Shown one piece after another: positions 1-9,254 of a stretch of DNA of 42,050 nucleotides. Made by a program: the position numbers and the translations under genes. The stretch comes from Lentisphaerae bacterium RIFOXYA12_FULL_48_11. Lineage in GTDB: Bacteria; Verrucomicrobiota; Kiritimatiellia; UBA8416; YA12-FULL-48-11. Under the pieces are notes generated by a model. That model did no database searches. It worked only from the letters and a program-made list of their open reading frames with translations, and was not told where the DNA came from. The first letter of the stretch is position 1. Each line of letters starts with the position of its first letter. The DNA lies in NCBI GenBank assembly GCA_001804885.1, contig MHBM01000161.1, positions 1 through 42,050 on the forward strand. Reading direction: 5' to 3'.

Positions 1-2474
1 TCGATTGTGGCACGTTGCGCCAGGTCCAGCTTGAACGTGTTAAGAAAGATGTACATCTTGTATGGCCGCAGGGATTCCAGGTCGCTCATGAATACAAAAT
101 CAAATGGTGCGCCAAGGCAGTGCAGCTCCTTTCTCTGCCGGCCGAGAAGCAGGTTCGCCAGCCGGCCCCTTCCCTCGCCGAAGCACATGCTCTCCTCGTC
201 CACCACCACGGCGATCTCTGCCGGGGAAGACCTGTCGAAGACGATACTCCGTTCACCCACGTCGTTCATCTCCGCAATGGCCTTCATGAATCGTGGTTCG
301 TCGTACCAGCCGCCACCCATGTCGAACCACCACATGCCGGTTCCAAGCGAGAGCACGAGGCCCAGTTCCCGCTTCTGGATGGCAATGGATTCATCAAGAT
401 TGCTGAGATCAATGGCGTCGAATACACCCTTTTTCTGTGGCATCAGGTGCGTACGGTAATCATTCTCGTTAAACCATAACTTGCCGTGCAGTTTGATCGC
501 TTCTGTGAGGGACATGAAGGTGCTGCACCCCGTACCTACTGCGCGGGTGGAGTAGGAAGACGGCGCTGTCAGGAAATCCACGTCGGACGATCTCAGCAGC
601 CGCTCCACCGCGAGGTGTCCCCCCTCCGGTGACCCAGACAGTTCGAACATGTAACCGTAGAAGGTTCCGAACAGACTCTCGCGGTTCGTTGCCTTCTTTA
701 CGACGCCCGCGAAGTATTCAATGGTGTCAACGATGATGTCGTTATAATAAATGTAGAAGTCAATAGTGCGCCGGCTTTTGGATGGATCGCGGAAAAAGCC
801 CAGGTCTGCATTGATTCGCGCGTCTTTCGTGGGCGGCGCTGCCACCGCAAAATCCACCTTGTCATCATGCCAGGCACGGCGCAGTGCTTCAACATTTCCA
901 TACCGCTTCTCGAGCCACTTGCGGAATGATTCAACGTCCGGCTTGCTGTAGCCCCAGTAACTCGGCGGATTATTCCAGAAATTATGGTAGAACCACTCCT
1001 CGGTGTGGAGGCTCGCGATATGATAGCCGATCACGCGGTCAGCATAAGGGCTTGAGCGAACATGCTCGATGAATTTGCGCAGGGCCATTGCCGTATCCTG
1101 CCGCCACTTTTCAGAAGCGGGAGTCGCAAACAGTTTGCCGCTGAAATGTTCGCCTTTTACAATCGATTCATCGGCCTGCCTGGCAACCTCGTCCGGGTGT
1201 GCTTTGCACCACCAGGGCGGTGCAGAGATGTAGATGCGCGGGAAAAGGTAAGCGTTGGGATTCGCTTCGAGGATCGAGATGATCCTGTTGTCAAACTGGG
1301 TGAAGTCAAAAACATCAGGTGCGAGCCATGTGTCCGGCGCCAGATTATAGTAACTGTGGTCAGATGTCGCAGAGAATGTGGCCAGATTTACCCCGGCCTC
1401 GCCAAAATCCCTGAAATATTTGGTTTCATGCCGGTTGTATGTCATGTACGTCATGGCAGCGTTGGGCTTGCCGTTGATGAAGAGCGTTGGCACTCCATTG
1501 TAAGGATGGATATCGGCCTTCGGGATGGGGCCCGGCTTGCGTGGTTCTACCGCGAATTGCAGGAGGGATTCCTTCCCCTCCCGGGCGAGCTTCGTCCAGC
1601 CAAGCCGAGCGTACACCTCGTACGTCCCCGCGGCGGCGAAGAGAGGAAAATGCATGGTGACGGCCGGCATCTCCATGGCTTCGCCCGGCTTCCACCGGTC
1701 CGTGGGTACAGAGGGCTCGACCTGCCACGTCTTGACAGTCTTGCCGTCCCTGGCGCACGTGATGGAGAGCTTGTAATCACTGCGAAGCGGCTCCGCGGCA
1801 GCAAGCGTGAAGCGAAGCGGCATATCACTGCCGGCCTTGACCGAGACCGGTCCATCGAACTTCACAAGACTAATTTTCTCAGGGCCGGGACAGGAAACCG
1901 CCATGTCATCGAAATCAAGGCTGTAGTCCTCGCCTGGTTTCACATCGTTGACGACAAGGACAATATTCTTCAGTGGAAAATCGAGCGCGCTATTCTCGTC
2001 CTTCGACCAGGATGCAACGTGATACTTATCCAGAGAAAATTCGATACGCTGCCAGTCGCCTGTATTCCCTATCGGCACACCGGGTAGAGCGGGTGCAAAA
2101 TCGCTGCCATCCTCCTCGACAAGTTTGATCCAGAAAGAGAGCGGTTTCTTCTGTGGGTTTCGCACCCAGATCGACAGCCTGTCAAATGGTTCCCTGATCA
2201 GGAAATCGCCGTAGAGATCGCTGAAACTTTGTTTAATGGCTTTGAACTCCCAGCGCATTCCATGGCCCGACCGGCCGGCTTCAGGCACAGCAGTGAAACG
2301 GTAATTGCCGAATTCCTGGCTGAGCCGGCTGGTATCCCTTGCGGACGTCCATTTCGAGGTGTCATTGAAACCATCGAGTCGGGTAACGATACGGCCGCCA
2401 TCCTCCGCACTGAAAGTGAGATTTGCAGCGAACAGAACAAGGAATGCCGTTATCGCAGTGCGTATTATACTCAT
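1..2474 (-). CDS. Secreted GH42-like glycoside hydrolase, 3' end missing
   Basis: The frame is open without a stop from the ATG at 2474 to the left edge (824 codons), so the C-terminus lies outside the window. A signal peptide covers about residues 1-22. A beta-rich, CBM-like region follows (about 25-190), then a second beta region, then a TIM barrel from about 325. In the barrel, a segment around HTEEW (E492/E493), followed by a W-x-x-x-RYG-x-x-x-x-L-x-x-AW pattern, resembles the acid/base region of GH42 beta-galactosidases. A second Glu in the WFNEND segment (E670) sits where the nucleophile would be. The end resembles the GH42 trimerisation domain. GGAG lies 7 nt before the ATG. Family placement is by motif only; other clan GH-A families are possible. 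It probably acts on a plant or algal glycan in the periplasm or outside the cell. It is divergent from the ceramidase-like gene. Confidence 0.8.
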   Translation of the reverse strand, partial: MSIIRTAITAFLVLFAANLTFSAEDGGRIVTRLDGFNDTSKWTSARDTSRLSQEFGNYRFTAVPEAGRSGHGMRWEFKAIKQSFSDLYGDFLIREPFDRLSIWVRNPQKKPLSFWIKLVEEDGSDFAPALPGVPIGNTGDWQRIEFSLDKYHVASWSKDENSALDFPLKNIVLVVNDVKPGEDYSLDFDDMAVSCPGPEKISLVKFDGPVSVKAGSDMPLRFTLAAAEPLRSDYKLSITCARDGKTVKTWQVEPSVPTDRWKPGEAMEMPAVTMHFPLFAAAGTYEVYARLGWTKLAREGKESLLQFAVEPRKPGPIPKADIHPYNGVPTLFINGKPNAAMTYMTYNRHETKYFRDFGEAGVNLATFSATSDHSYYNLAPDTWLAPDVFDFTQFDNRIISILEANPNAYLFPRIYISAPPWWCKAHPDEVARQADESIVKGEHFSGKLFATPASEKWRQDTAMALRKFIEHVRSSPYADRVIGYHIASLHTEEWFYHNFWNNPPSYWGYSKPDVESFRKWLEKRYGNVEALRRAWHDDKVDFAVAAPPTKDARINADLGFFRDPSKSRRTIDFYIYYNDIIVDTIEYFAGVVKKATNRESLFGTFYGYMFELSGSPEGGHLAVERLLRSSDVDFLTAPSSYSTRAVGTGCSTFMSLTEAIKLHGKLWFNENDYRTHLMPQKKGVFDAIDLSNLDESIAIQKRELGLVLSLGTGMWWFDMGGGWYDEPRFMKAIAEMNDVGERSIVFDRSSPAEIAVVVDEESMCFGEGRGRLANLLLGRQRKELHCLGAPFDFVFMSDLESLRPYKMYIFLNTFKLDLAQRATI

Positions 2475-3017
2475 AGGGATCTCCAACAAAACTGTGTCAG
2501 TATCTTGCCGGTTAAAATGCTTTAATTCTTGTTGTTATTGCCGCTCGGGACCTTGCAGTTGGATGTTCACACAAGTTTGACCGAACGTCAATGAAGCTCT
2601 GCGTTTCTGCTTTCGAGTTCAATCCTGATGGTGCTCGGGGATTGCAAAACAGGCTGACTGCCGTTACGATGATATCCATGGAAAGCAATTCAGGAAACGA
2701 TTAGCTGGGCGGAATCCCATCTGGCAAATCCTCGCAACAGCCGCGCGGTTTGTTTTCGTAAACAGAGTCACTTGCTGCATGCCTTCAATGCGCCCAAACC
2801 CGCGCCCCCGGCCAGAGGATCGCAGGACGAAGGGCCGCCACATGTACCTCGTCCGTTCAGGTTCATAAGATCAGAAAAGTATTATTATTTGTGGTAAACC
2901 GTGTAGTCAAATATCCGGGTTTGTGCTTTAGTTGTTTCTGTTCAAAATATTACGGCCATGGAACTGTTGAACAGGCAAACATTGGTTCGGAAAACCACAA
3001 ACAAGAATGGCATAAAT
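2475..3017. other. Divergent intergenic region
   Basis: These 543 bases separate two divergently transcribed secreted-protein genes and should hold both promoters. I see no convincing ORF, tRNA or long palindrome. The part at 2800-2825 is GC-rich, whereas 2870-2960 is AT-rich and is the more likely place for the rightward promoter. No clear -35/-10 pair could be assigned. Confidence 0.5.
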
Positions 3018-5141
3018 ATGAAAATCATTCGCATTATTATCGTACTGCTGTTGTCCCCATTATCCGCGCTGTACGCTGCGGAATTCAAGGCGGGAGCAGC
3101 TGCTGTTGATATCACACCAACAAAGCTGCCGGTACTGGTCAATGGGGGCATGTTCAATCGTTTCGTAGACAAGGTCAAGACACCCATCTTTGCACGGGCA
3201 ATCGCAATGACTGACGGCAAGGAACAGGTAATCATTATTGTTGTTGATACCTGCATGATGAGCAGGCCCTTTCTCGATGAAGTCAAAGACCTGGCGAAAA
3301 AAAAGACAGGCATTCCTGTCAACCGCATCCTTATTTCCGCCGATCACACGCACAGTACGCCCTCGGCCATGGGGTGCCTGGGAACGGATGCAGATGAGGC
3401 ATATCTGCCTTTCCTGAGGGAGAAGCTGGTGGAAGCTGTTGCCTCAGCCCAGGCTGCGCAGGAACCGGCACGTATTGGTTTTGCCAGGGGCAATGCAGCG
3501 GAATTTACAGCTTTACGCAGGTGGATCCGGCGTTCCGACCGCGTGGTTGATGACCCGTTTGGAAATCCAACAGTCCGGGCGAATATGCATGCTGCAGCAA
3601 ACTGGGATGATGTTACAGGCGAGTCCGGACCGGAGGACCCTGACCTCTCTCTAATTTCAATACAGGCCTGTGATGGACGTCCTATCGCTGTGCTGGGAAA
3701 TTTCTCAATGCACTATTTCAGCGATCAGGACATCAGCGCTGATTATTTCGGCCTGTTCTGTGAAGGGTTGAAACAGCGAATTGCACCCGAAACCAAACCG
3801 GGGAAATCCACGTTTGTCGGCATCATGTCACACGGATGCAGTGGTGATATCTGGCGGCGTGATTACACCAGGCCGGCTTCTGAATGGAATGCAAAACTGA
3901 AAATAGAAGATTATACGAAGGGACTCCTCGACATCGCGATGAAGGCCTATCAGACCATCCGTTACCGCGACGATGCCGACATTGCGATGGTGGAGCGCCG
4001 CATGACCTTGAACTATCGCGTTCCCGACAAGCAGCGGCTGGAATGGGCGGAACGTATAGTAACCGCTATGGGTGACAGGCTGCCGAAGACAACAACTGAA
4101 GTATATGCACGCGAACAGATTATCCTGCATAAGCAGCAGAAAACGGAAATAGTACTTCAGGCGTTGCGTATTGGCGGCATAGGCATTGCCACGACGTCGT
4201 GTGAAACTTATGCAATCACAGGTTTGAAAATCAAGGCAGCCAGCCCATTACCTGACAACATCGTGATCGAACTGGCCAACGGTGGTGATGGTTATATTCC
4301 GCCTATGGATCAGTATCTTTTCGGAGGCTACAATACATGGCCTGCCCGTTCCGCCGGTCTCGAAGTTATGGCTGAACCGAAGATCACCGAAGCGCTGATC
4401 GGCATGTTGGAGAAAGTATCTGATCGGCCGAGGCGTGAGTGGAGGCTCAGTGACGGTCCTGCCGCAAAAGCCATACTTAAAGCAAAGCCTGTGGCTTACT
4501 GGCGCATGAACGAGTTTACCGGTCCGCACGCAGCAGACGCCACCGGTAACGGCCATAATGCTGTCTATGAGCGAGAGATTACCTATTATCTGGAAGGTCC
4601 GTTCTCGCAGCAATTCTGCTCTGAGGATTCAGTTAACCGCGCTGTACATTTTGTCGGCGGCAGACTGCGCGCACGTCTTGGCGAGCTTGCGGATCATTAC
4701 ACCATTTCGCTCTGGTTGTGGAATGGAATGCCGAATGACGGACGCGATGTCAGCGGCTGGTTCTTTTCCCGCGGCCGGGATCAGGGTCTCGATAAATATG
4801 GTGACCACCTTGGCATCGGTGGCCGGAGTGGCAATACCGGGCACCTTATTTTCTTTCATGGTGAGGATATGAAAACAGCGACTGCCGGAAATACACAGAT
4901 TCCGCGCTGGCAGTGGCAACACGTTGTATTCGTGCGTGACGGCAGGGCTGTACGTGTCTATCTCAATGGACAGCTTGAAATCGAGACAAACGTTCCGGCG
5001 AATTTTCCTGCCAATCTCGATGAATGCTTCTTCGGTGGTCGCAGTGACAATGACTCCAGCTGGGAAGGCCGTCTTGACGAAATAGCGGTATTCAGTCGCG
5101 CTCTTTCCGCCCGAGAGGTATCACGTCTGGTGGTGAAATGA
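3018..5141 (+). CDS. Neutral/alkaline ceramidase-like protein with C-terminal LamG domain
   Basis: The start at 3018 is chosen because it gives a clean signal peptide (MKIIRIIIVLLL, then ALYA); an in-frame ATG at 2958 would add 20 polar residues before it. After the signal comes the pattern KAGAAAVDITP, typical of the neutral/alkaline non-lysosomal ceramidase N-terminal domain. Two candidate zinc-ligand sites are visible: SADHTHSTP and a second His in GNFSMHYF. A MSHGCSGD segment resembles the nucleophile region of ceramidases. The last 200 residues form a LamG/concanavalin-like domain (WQHVVFVRDG, YLNGQ, GRLDEIAVFSRAL). PVC bacteria carry many ceramidase-like proteins whose substrate is unknown, so sphingolipid hydrolysis is not proven. 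The LamG part suggests carbohydrate or surface binding. Length is about 707 residues. Confidence 0.82.
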   Translation: MKIIRIIIVLLLSPLSALYAAEFKAGAAAVDITPTKLPVLVNGGMFNRFVDKVKTPIFARAIAMTDGKEQVIIIVVDTCMMSRPFLDEVKDLAKKKTGIPVNRILISADHTHSTPSAMGCLGTDADEAYLPFLREKLVEAVASAQAAQEPARIGFARGNAAEFTALRRWIRRSDRVVDDPFGNPTVRANMHAAANWDDVTGESGPEDPDLSLISIQACDGRPIAVLGNFSMHYFSDQDISADYFGLFCEGLKQRIAPETKPGKSTFVGIMSHGCSGDIWRRDYTRPASEWNAKLKIEDYTKGLLDIAMKAYQTIRYRDDADIAMVERRMTLNYRVPDKQRLEWAERIVTAMGDRLPKTTTEVYAREQIILHKQQKTEIVLQALRIGGIGIATTSCETYAITGLKIKAASPLPDNIVIELANGGDGYIPPMDQYLFGGYNTWPARSAGLEVMAEPKITEALIGMLEKVSDRPRREWRLSDGPAAKAILKAKPVAYWRMNEFTGPHAADATGNGHNAVYEREITYYLEGPFSQQFCSEDSVNRAVHFVGGRLRARLGELADHYTISLWLWNGMPNDGRDVSGWFFSRGRDQGLDKYGDHLGIGGRSGNTGHLIFFHGEDMKTATAGNTQIPRWQWQHVVFVRDGRAVRVYLNGQLEIETNVPANFPANLDECFFGGRSDNDSSWEGRLDEIAVFSRALSAREVSRLVVK

Positions 5142-5162
5142 GGCCTGCCAACCGACGGGGCA

Positions 5163-5180
5163 CCCTGTCGAATGACAGGG
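5163..5180. terminator. Short perfect hairpin after the ceramidase-like gene
   Basis: CCCTGTC and GACAGGG form a perfect 7-bp stem with a GAAT tetraloop, 22 nt after the stop codon of the upstream gene and between it and the convergent tRNA gene. No U-run follows on either strand, so it is a terminator-like structure or mRNA 3'-end stabiliser rather than a textbook intrinsic terminator. Confidence 0.4.
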
Positions 5181-5211
5181 CGAAATCTGAACGTACCGGA
5201 ACATAGTTTAC

Positions 5212-5288
5212 TGGTACACCCGGAGGGATTTGAACCCCCAACCCTCTGATCCGAAGTCAGATGCTCTGTCCAATTGAGCTACGGGTGC
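5212..5288 (-). tRNA. tRNA-Arg (anticodon UCG)
   Basis: On the minus strand the acceptor arm GCACCCG pairs with CGGGTGT (one G-U pair), followed by A and an encoded CCA. The D arm is GCTC/GAGC. The anticodon stem TCTGA/TCAGA holds the loop CTTCGGA, giving anticodon TCG. The T arm has the loop TTCAAAT. The length is 77 nt with CCA. This tRNA reads CGA and probably other CGN arginine codons. A sigma70-type promoter lies directly upstream. Confidence 0.96.
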
Positions 5289-5307
5289 ACATTTAATCGC
5301 GGTCGGG

Positions 5308-5336
5308 ATTCTGAATGCTTCATGGGCCGCTGTCAA
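5308..5336 (-). promoter_or_regulatory. Promoter of tRNA-Arg
   Basis: On the minus strand TTGACA (5331-5336) is followed after exactly 17 nt by CAGAAT (5308-5313), a perfect -35 and a 4/6 -10. The predicted transcript start is about 12 nt before the mature tRNA. Confidence 0.7.
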
Positions 5337-5504
5337 TGTCCTTTGATTCGTTATTCCCTTAAGATGTGATGATATGTCCTAATATCAGGAATTCATTACA
5401 AGAAGGTTAGATTAACACTGATTTGTATCTTTTTTCCTTGGACTTGGAGCTTGGAATTATGGAAGACTTTGCCCTGTTTTATAACCAATAAGAAAAGGAG
5501 ATAT

Positions 5505-6074
5505 ATGATGAATAAGGTATTAATTATATTACTGTCTGCATGTGTTATCGGCGCCGGTTGTGGAAAGAAAGCGTCTGAGAAGATAGCCGAGAAAATGATT
5601 GAAAAAAGCATGGAAAAAGACGGGATCAAGGGTGATGTAAATATATCAGGCGGCAATGTTACCATCCATACAACGGATAAAGACGGCAAAAAAACCGATG
5701 TGAATGTTTCCGGTGACAAGATGACAGTCAAAAGCGATGATGGCAACGCTGTCTTTACCACCGGCAGTTCGGCGAAACTACCCGATAACTTTCCGAAAGA
5801 CGTGTATGTTCCTGCAGGAGCAAATATCGCCACGGCGATGACTGTACCCGAGGGTTTCAGTGTGGCGCTTCAGACAAAGGAAAGCGCCGAGAAGATTGTG
5901 ACAGCCTGTAAGGCAAAGATGGTTGAGAACGGATGGAAGGAAGAAGCGGCCTACACTGCTGCTCAGCAGACCGTGATTGCTTTCAAGAAAGACAACAGGA
6001 CTGCCAGCGTGATGATTATGGGGGCGGATGGTGCTACCCAGATCAATCTTACAGTCGTAACCGAGAAGCAGTAA
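5505..6074 (+). CDS. Predicted lipoprotein of unknown function
   Basis: The start is the first of two adjacent ATG codons, 4-5 nt after AAAAGGAG. The N-terminus is a lipoprotein signal ending in VIGAGC, so Cys19 would be lipidated. A lysine/glutamate-rich helical stretch follows (KKASEKIAEKMIEKSMEK), then a short beta-repeat region (VNISGGNVTIHT, VNVSGDKMTVKS). The C-terminal half is a small alpha/beta domain with the pattern MVENGWKEE, VIAFKKDNRTASVMI, seen at the end of many short bacterial lipoproteins. I do not recognise a function. The mature product is about 170 residues and is probably anchored in a membrane facing the periplasm. It converges on the DUF362 gene. Confidence 0.8.
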   Translation: MMNKVLIILLSACVIGAGCGKKASEKIAEKMIEKSMEKDGIKGDVNISGGNVTIHTTDKDGKKTDVNVSGDKMTVKSDDGNAVFTTGSSAKLPDNFPKDVYVPAGANIATAMTVPEGFSVALQTKESAEKIVTACKAKMVENGWKEEAAYTAAQQTVIAFKKDNRTASVMIMGADGATQINLTVVTEKQ

Positions 6075-6142
6075 TTGTGCTAGGCACAAGGCAGAAGATG
6101 AATTGTTTGTAACTATCCTGCCATTCGGCAATCTCTTCTGCC
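6075..6142. repeat. Two inverted repeats in a convergent gene junction
   Basis: Directly after the lipoprotein stop, TTGTGC (6075-6080) and GCACAA (6084-6089) form a 6-bp stem with a 3-nt loop. GGCAGAAGA (6090-6098) is a perfect 9-bp inverted match to TCTTCTGCC (6134-6142), which reaches the stop codon of the opposing gene. Both arms would form in transcripts from either side, so a bidirectional transcript end is plausible. No U-tract is present. Confidence 0.4.
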
Positions 6143-7431
6143 TATTGCTGTCCGGTGGAGATTCTTCTCTTCCGGGCGGCGAATTCGGGCGCTTCCTTGA
6201 TGCAGGTACCAAGGATTTTAAAAGATCTCAGCAGAAGCTTTAAACTGTCCTTGCTTAATTTCAGCGGATCTTCGCCCACGTTACTCCAGCCCGCGGCATC
6301 AACGCCCGGACTTATGGCAACTCTTTCCCAGTTATGGAAGAGCCTTCCCCAGTCGCTGTGGAGAATATCGTGAACCAGTTTCTGGTGCGTAGGATACCAG
6401 AATGAGTCGTGGTAAAGAACGCTGGCAATATATGCCCAAGGGGCTAAAAAAGTTTTCAAGGACCATTCAATAGGCTTACGCAATGGTCCCCAGTAAATCT
6501 TGTGCTGCATACGGCTGGCAAAGGTCATTTTCTTGAAAGGTCCTACAAAATTCCAGTTTTCCTTTGCTGCTTCCAGGTCCCCTGTTATCTCGATATCACG
6601 CGGGTCACCACATCCCAGTCCTTTTTCATGTGCCAGCCTGATGAACTTTATATCCCTTAGCGGATCAAAGCCCATGAGTTTTGCGGCAACCGCGTCTATA
6701 GCCACCTGGTCTGACGACGCCAGGATGACATTTTTCGTGTAAGGCATCATACAACGCGGGCCTGGCCCGTCGCCGGCAAATGTGCCGTCCATTACGGCAA
6801 ACACACCGCTGTGAATTTTCTTCTGAATCATCAGGAGATCAACAAGTGTTTCGTGGATTACCGGATGGGTCCAGTGCCTTTTTTCGTTTAACAGTCCGCC
6901 GAAGGCGTTTTTCATGGCACCTGTTGTAGTTGTGAAAACGTGTGTCTTGACTGTAGGGAGATGAATGATGTTTGAACCGATAAAACTCTTTGGTATCATG
7001 AAGCCGTCTGGATACACCTTGTTGAGACAGATGAATTTATCGGCCAGGTCTCCAACTGCTTCCCTGACATCAATCCATTCTCCTGTTTCGTAAAGGTGGC
7101 AGTTTTTGAGTCCATGCGCATTGATTACATTGAGTTGTTTATTCTCGCGTTCGCCGAGATGGGCATCGATGACCACGGTCCGGTTATGGCAGCCCTGAAT
7201 CCTGGCCGGATTGTAACCGTCTTTCTTCATTGCACGGATAACGCCGTCAAGCTGCCATGGTACGGTTGAGGAACCCGGGAAGAAGAAATGCCAGCTGATA
7301 TTGATTTTCAAGGATGTTAAGCGGCCCTTAGGCAGAACTTGCTGGTAATCGGCCAGGTTCATCAGGTGGTGATAGTCCCTGAGAACCGTTGCAGGTGTTG
7401 TCTTGAGTATTGCTACCTTTGATTTGCTCAT
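6142..7431 (-). CDS. DUF362 domain protein
   Basis: The protein has 429 residues and an early segment TSLKINISWHFFFPGSST. The hallmark of the family is the central KTHVFTTTTGAMKNAFGGLL segment, followed by DGTFAGDGPGP and SSDQVAIDAVAAKLMGFDP. DUF362 proteins often carry a ferredoxin-like 4Fe-4S module; no CxxCxxC cluster motif is present here, so this is the cluster-free type. A C-terminal extension of about 130 residues contains aromatic-rich stretches. The biochemical role of DUF362 proteins is not established. There is no signal peptide, so it is probably cytoplasmic. It is divergent from the nucleotidyltransferase gene, 91 bases away, so the two may share a control region. Confidence 0.85.
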   Translation of the reverse strand: MSKSKVAILKTTPATVLRDYHHLMNLADYQQVLPKGRLTSLKINISWHFFFPGSSTVPWQLDGVIRAMKKDGYNPARIQGCHNRTVVIDAHLGERENKQLNVINAHGLKNCHLYETGEWIDVREAVGDLADKFICLNKVYPDGFMIPKSFIGSNIIHLPTVKTHVFTTTTGAMKNAFGGLLNEKRHWTHPVIHETLVDLLMIQKKIHSGVFAVMDGTFAGDGPGPRCMMPYTKNVILASSDQVAIDAVAAKLMGFDPLRDIKFIRLAHEKGLGCGDPRDIEITGDLEAAKENWNFVGPFKKMTFASRMQHKIYWGPLRKPIEWSLKTFLAPWAYIASVLYHDSFWYPTHQKLVHDILHSDWGRLFHNWERVAISPGVDAAGWSNVGEDPLKLSKDSLKLLLRSFKILGTCIKEAPEFAARKRRISTGQQ

Positions 7432-7522
7432 GACACTACAATAACAGTGATTTGGTTAATCTTCAACTTCTGAAATGTTTTCCTTGTGTGCAAAATATTG
7501 ACGCTCTGTTAATATCCCGTCC

Positions 7523-8425
7523 ATGAATTTGACACTTGCAGTAATGGCCGCCGGTATTGGGAGCCGGTACGGCGGCCTTAAGCAGATGGACCCCGTTGGT
7601 CCGGCCGGCGAGTTTATCATAGATTATTCAATTCATGATGCGATCCTGGCTGGCTTCAACAAGGTGGTTTTTATTATCCGCCGCGATATTGAAAGTGATT
7701 TCAAGTCAACTATCGGAAAGCGTGTCGAGAAGAGGATAAAAGTAGAATATGTTTTCCAAGAGCTGGATATGCTGCCGGCCGGTCATGCAGTTCCTCCGGA
7801 ACGGAAGAAACCGTGGGGTACCGGACATGCAGTGCTTGCCTGCGATGGCGTGATTAAAGAACCTTTTGGAGTTATAAATGCGGATGATTTCTATGGCCGG
7901 CAATCATACGAGGTGCTTGCGCGTTTTCTGCGTGATACATCTTCTGAGGATAACTGTTACGGGATGGTAGGTTTTATTCTCCGTAATACCCTGTCGGAGC
8001 ATGGATCCGTTGCGCGCGGGATATGCCATGGAGATTCTAATGGTAACCTTAAGAGTGTGGTTGAATGTACAAAGATCGAAAAGACAGGAAATGTAATTAT
8101 ATCAAATATGCCGGGTTTTGTATTATCCGGCGATGAACCTGTTTCCATGAATATGTGGGGTTTCAAGCCCGGGATCTTTGGTTTTCTAATAAAGGAATTT
8201 GGAAAATTCCTGGGTATTTCAGCGGGTAATGTCAAAGCAGAATTCTTTATACCGGACGTTGTGAACAGGCTGATGAATCAGGATAAAGTAACGGTAAAGC
8301 TGTTACAGACGACAAGCTCCTGGTTTGGTATAACCTACCCGCAGGACAAACAGCTTGTAATTGAAAAGATCCGTGGGCAGATTAAAGCCGGTATTTATCC
8401 CCCAGATCTTCTTTCTTTACGCTGA
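7523..8425 (+). CDS. Sugar-type nucleotidyltransferase
   Basis: The 300-residue protein starts with the nucleotide-binding signature of the NTP_transferase family: AAGIGSRYGGLKQ (residues 9-21), then DPVGPAGEFIIDY. The metal-binding region is INADDFYG (D121/D122). It belongs to a group resembling glucose-1-phosphate nucleotidyltransferases that is often found without dTDP-sugar genes. It should transfer a nucleotide onto a sugar phosphate in the cytoplasm; the sugar is unknown. The start is the only ATG before the Rossmann-like motif. The porin-like gene begins 30 bases after its stop and is probably cotranscribed. Confidence 0.88.
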   Translation: MNLTLAVMAAGIGSRYGGLKQMDPVGPAGEFIIDYSIHDAILAGFNKVVFIIRRDIESDFKSTIGKRVEKRIKVEYVFQELDMLPAGHAVPPERKKPWGTGHAVLACDGVIKEPFGVINADDFYGRQSYEVLARFLRDTSSEDNCYGMVGFILRNTLSEHGSVARGICHGDSNGNLKSVVECTKIEKTGNVIISNMPGFVLSGDEPVSMNMWGFKPGIFGFLIKEFGKFLGISAGNVKAEFFIPDVVNRLMNQDKVTVKLLQTTSSWFGITYPQDKQLVIEKIRGQIKAGIYPPDLLSLR

Positions 8426-8455
8426 CAAGAGAATGACCAACAGAGGAGGAAAACA

Positions 8456-9244
8456 ATGAGAAAAGAAAGTATTATGACAATAATGTTATGTTTTGTAACT
8501 GCCGGGCTTATTGAGGCGCGTGCAGCAGATCTTAGCGTTGACATGGACGCCGAGATTAAGGCTGCCAGCGCGTTTGTCTGGCGTGGCAGAACTCTCAATG
8601 AAGATCCCTGTCTCCAGCCTTACTTCAGTATCGGTTCCGGCGGTTTCTCGGCCAATGTCTGGGGCTCCTGGAACCTCACAGATGTGTCGAACGAATGGCA
8701 GAGCAGCCGCCTGGACTTGAGTGTTGATTATACGCGCAGGTTTGGAAAACACATTATACGGCCTGGTTTCACGGCTTATTTCTACCATCACGATCCCGAC
8801 GGCAATGCCGAGGATACATACGAATGTTTCGTAAGTTACACCTATGACACACTTCTGCTGCCATCTGCCACCCTGTGTTATGATTTCAACGGGCTGGAGG
8901 GGGTGTTCATCGCAATGTCAATTGCGCACAGCTATGCACTGGTTGAGAACAAAATGGCGCTGGACCTGAAACTGCAGCTGGAAGGCGCGGACAAAGAATA
9001 CAGCAATGGCTTATTCACTTTTCCCGGAATTGAATCCAATCCTGAATTTCAGCAGGAAGGCATGTCCATAATAGATGCCACGCTGACAGCTTCCATGCCT
9101 ATCAGTGTCGGTAAGAATGGGGCGCTGACGCCGGCCTTGAAATATGTGCAGATCCTCGATTCCGTGACAACTGATGCCGTGGAAAATGCCGGGCAGGACG
9201 CCGGAATACTGGTGTACAGCCTGGCCTACAGCATGACGTTCTAA
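8456..9244 (+). CDS. TorF-like putative outer-membrane porin
   Basis: A strong GAGGAGG site lies 6 nt before the ATG. A signal peptide covers about the first 23 residues (ending EARA-AD). The mature protein alternates short beta strands. It carries the pattern ASAFVWRGRTLNEDPCLQPYF followed by GFSANVWGSWN, typical of the TorF/Gcw_chp family of putative porins. It ends in MTF, and a terminal Phe is the usual recognition signal for outer-membrane assembly. At 262 residues it is near the usual family size. It is expected to form a beta-barrel in the outer membrane; the solute is unknown. Confidence 0.82.
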   Translation: MRKESIMTIMLCFVTAGLIEARAADLSVDMDAEIKAASAFVWRGRTLNEDPCLQPYFSIGSGGFSANVWGSWNLTDVSNEWQSSRLDLSVDYTRRFGKHIIRPGFTAYFYHHDPDGNAEDTYECFVSYTYDTLLLPSATLCYDFNGLEGVFIAMSIAHSYALVENKMALDLKLQLEGADKEYSNGLFTFPGIESNPEFQQEGMSIIDATLTASMPISVGKNGALTPALKYVQILDSVTTDAVENAGQDAGILVYSLAYSMTF

Positions 9245-9254
9245 GACGAGTAAT

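Noticed and set aside
1062..2087. A 341-codon plus-strand open frame inside the GH42-like gene
   Set aside because: It runs antisense to an 824-codon frame with a signal peptide and catalytic motifs; its product is Arg-rich with no domain pattern.
7498..7515. TTGACG and TAATAT just before the nucleotidyltransferase gene as a promoter
   Set aside because: The spacing is only 6-7 nt and the -10 would be too near the start codon.
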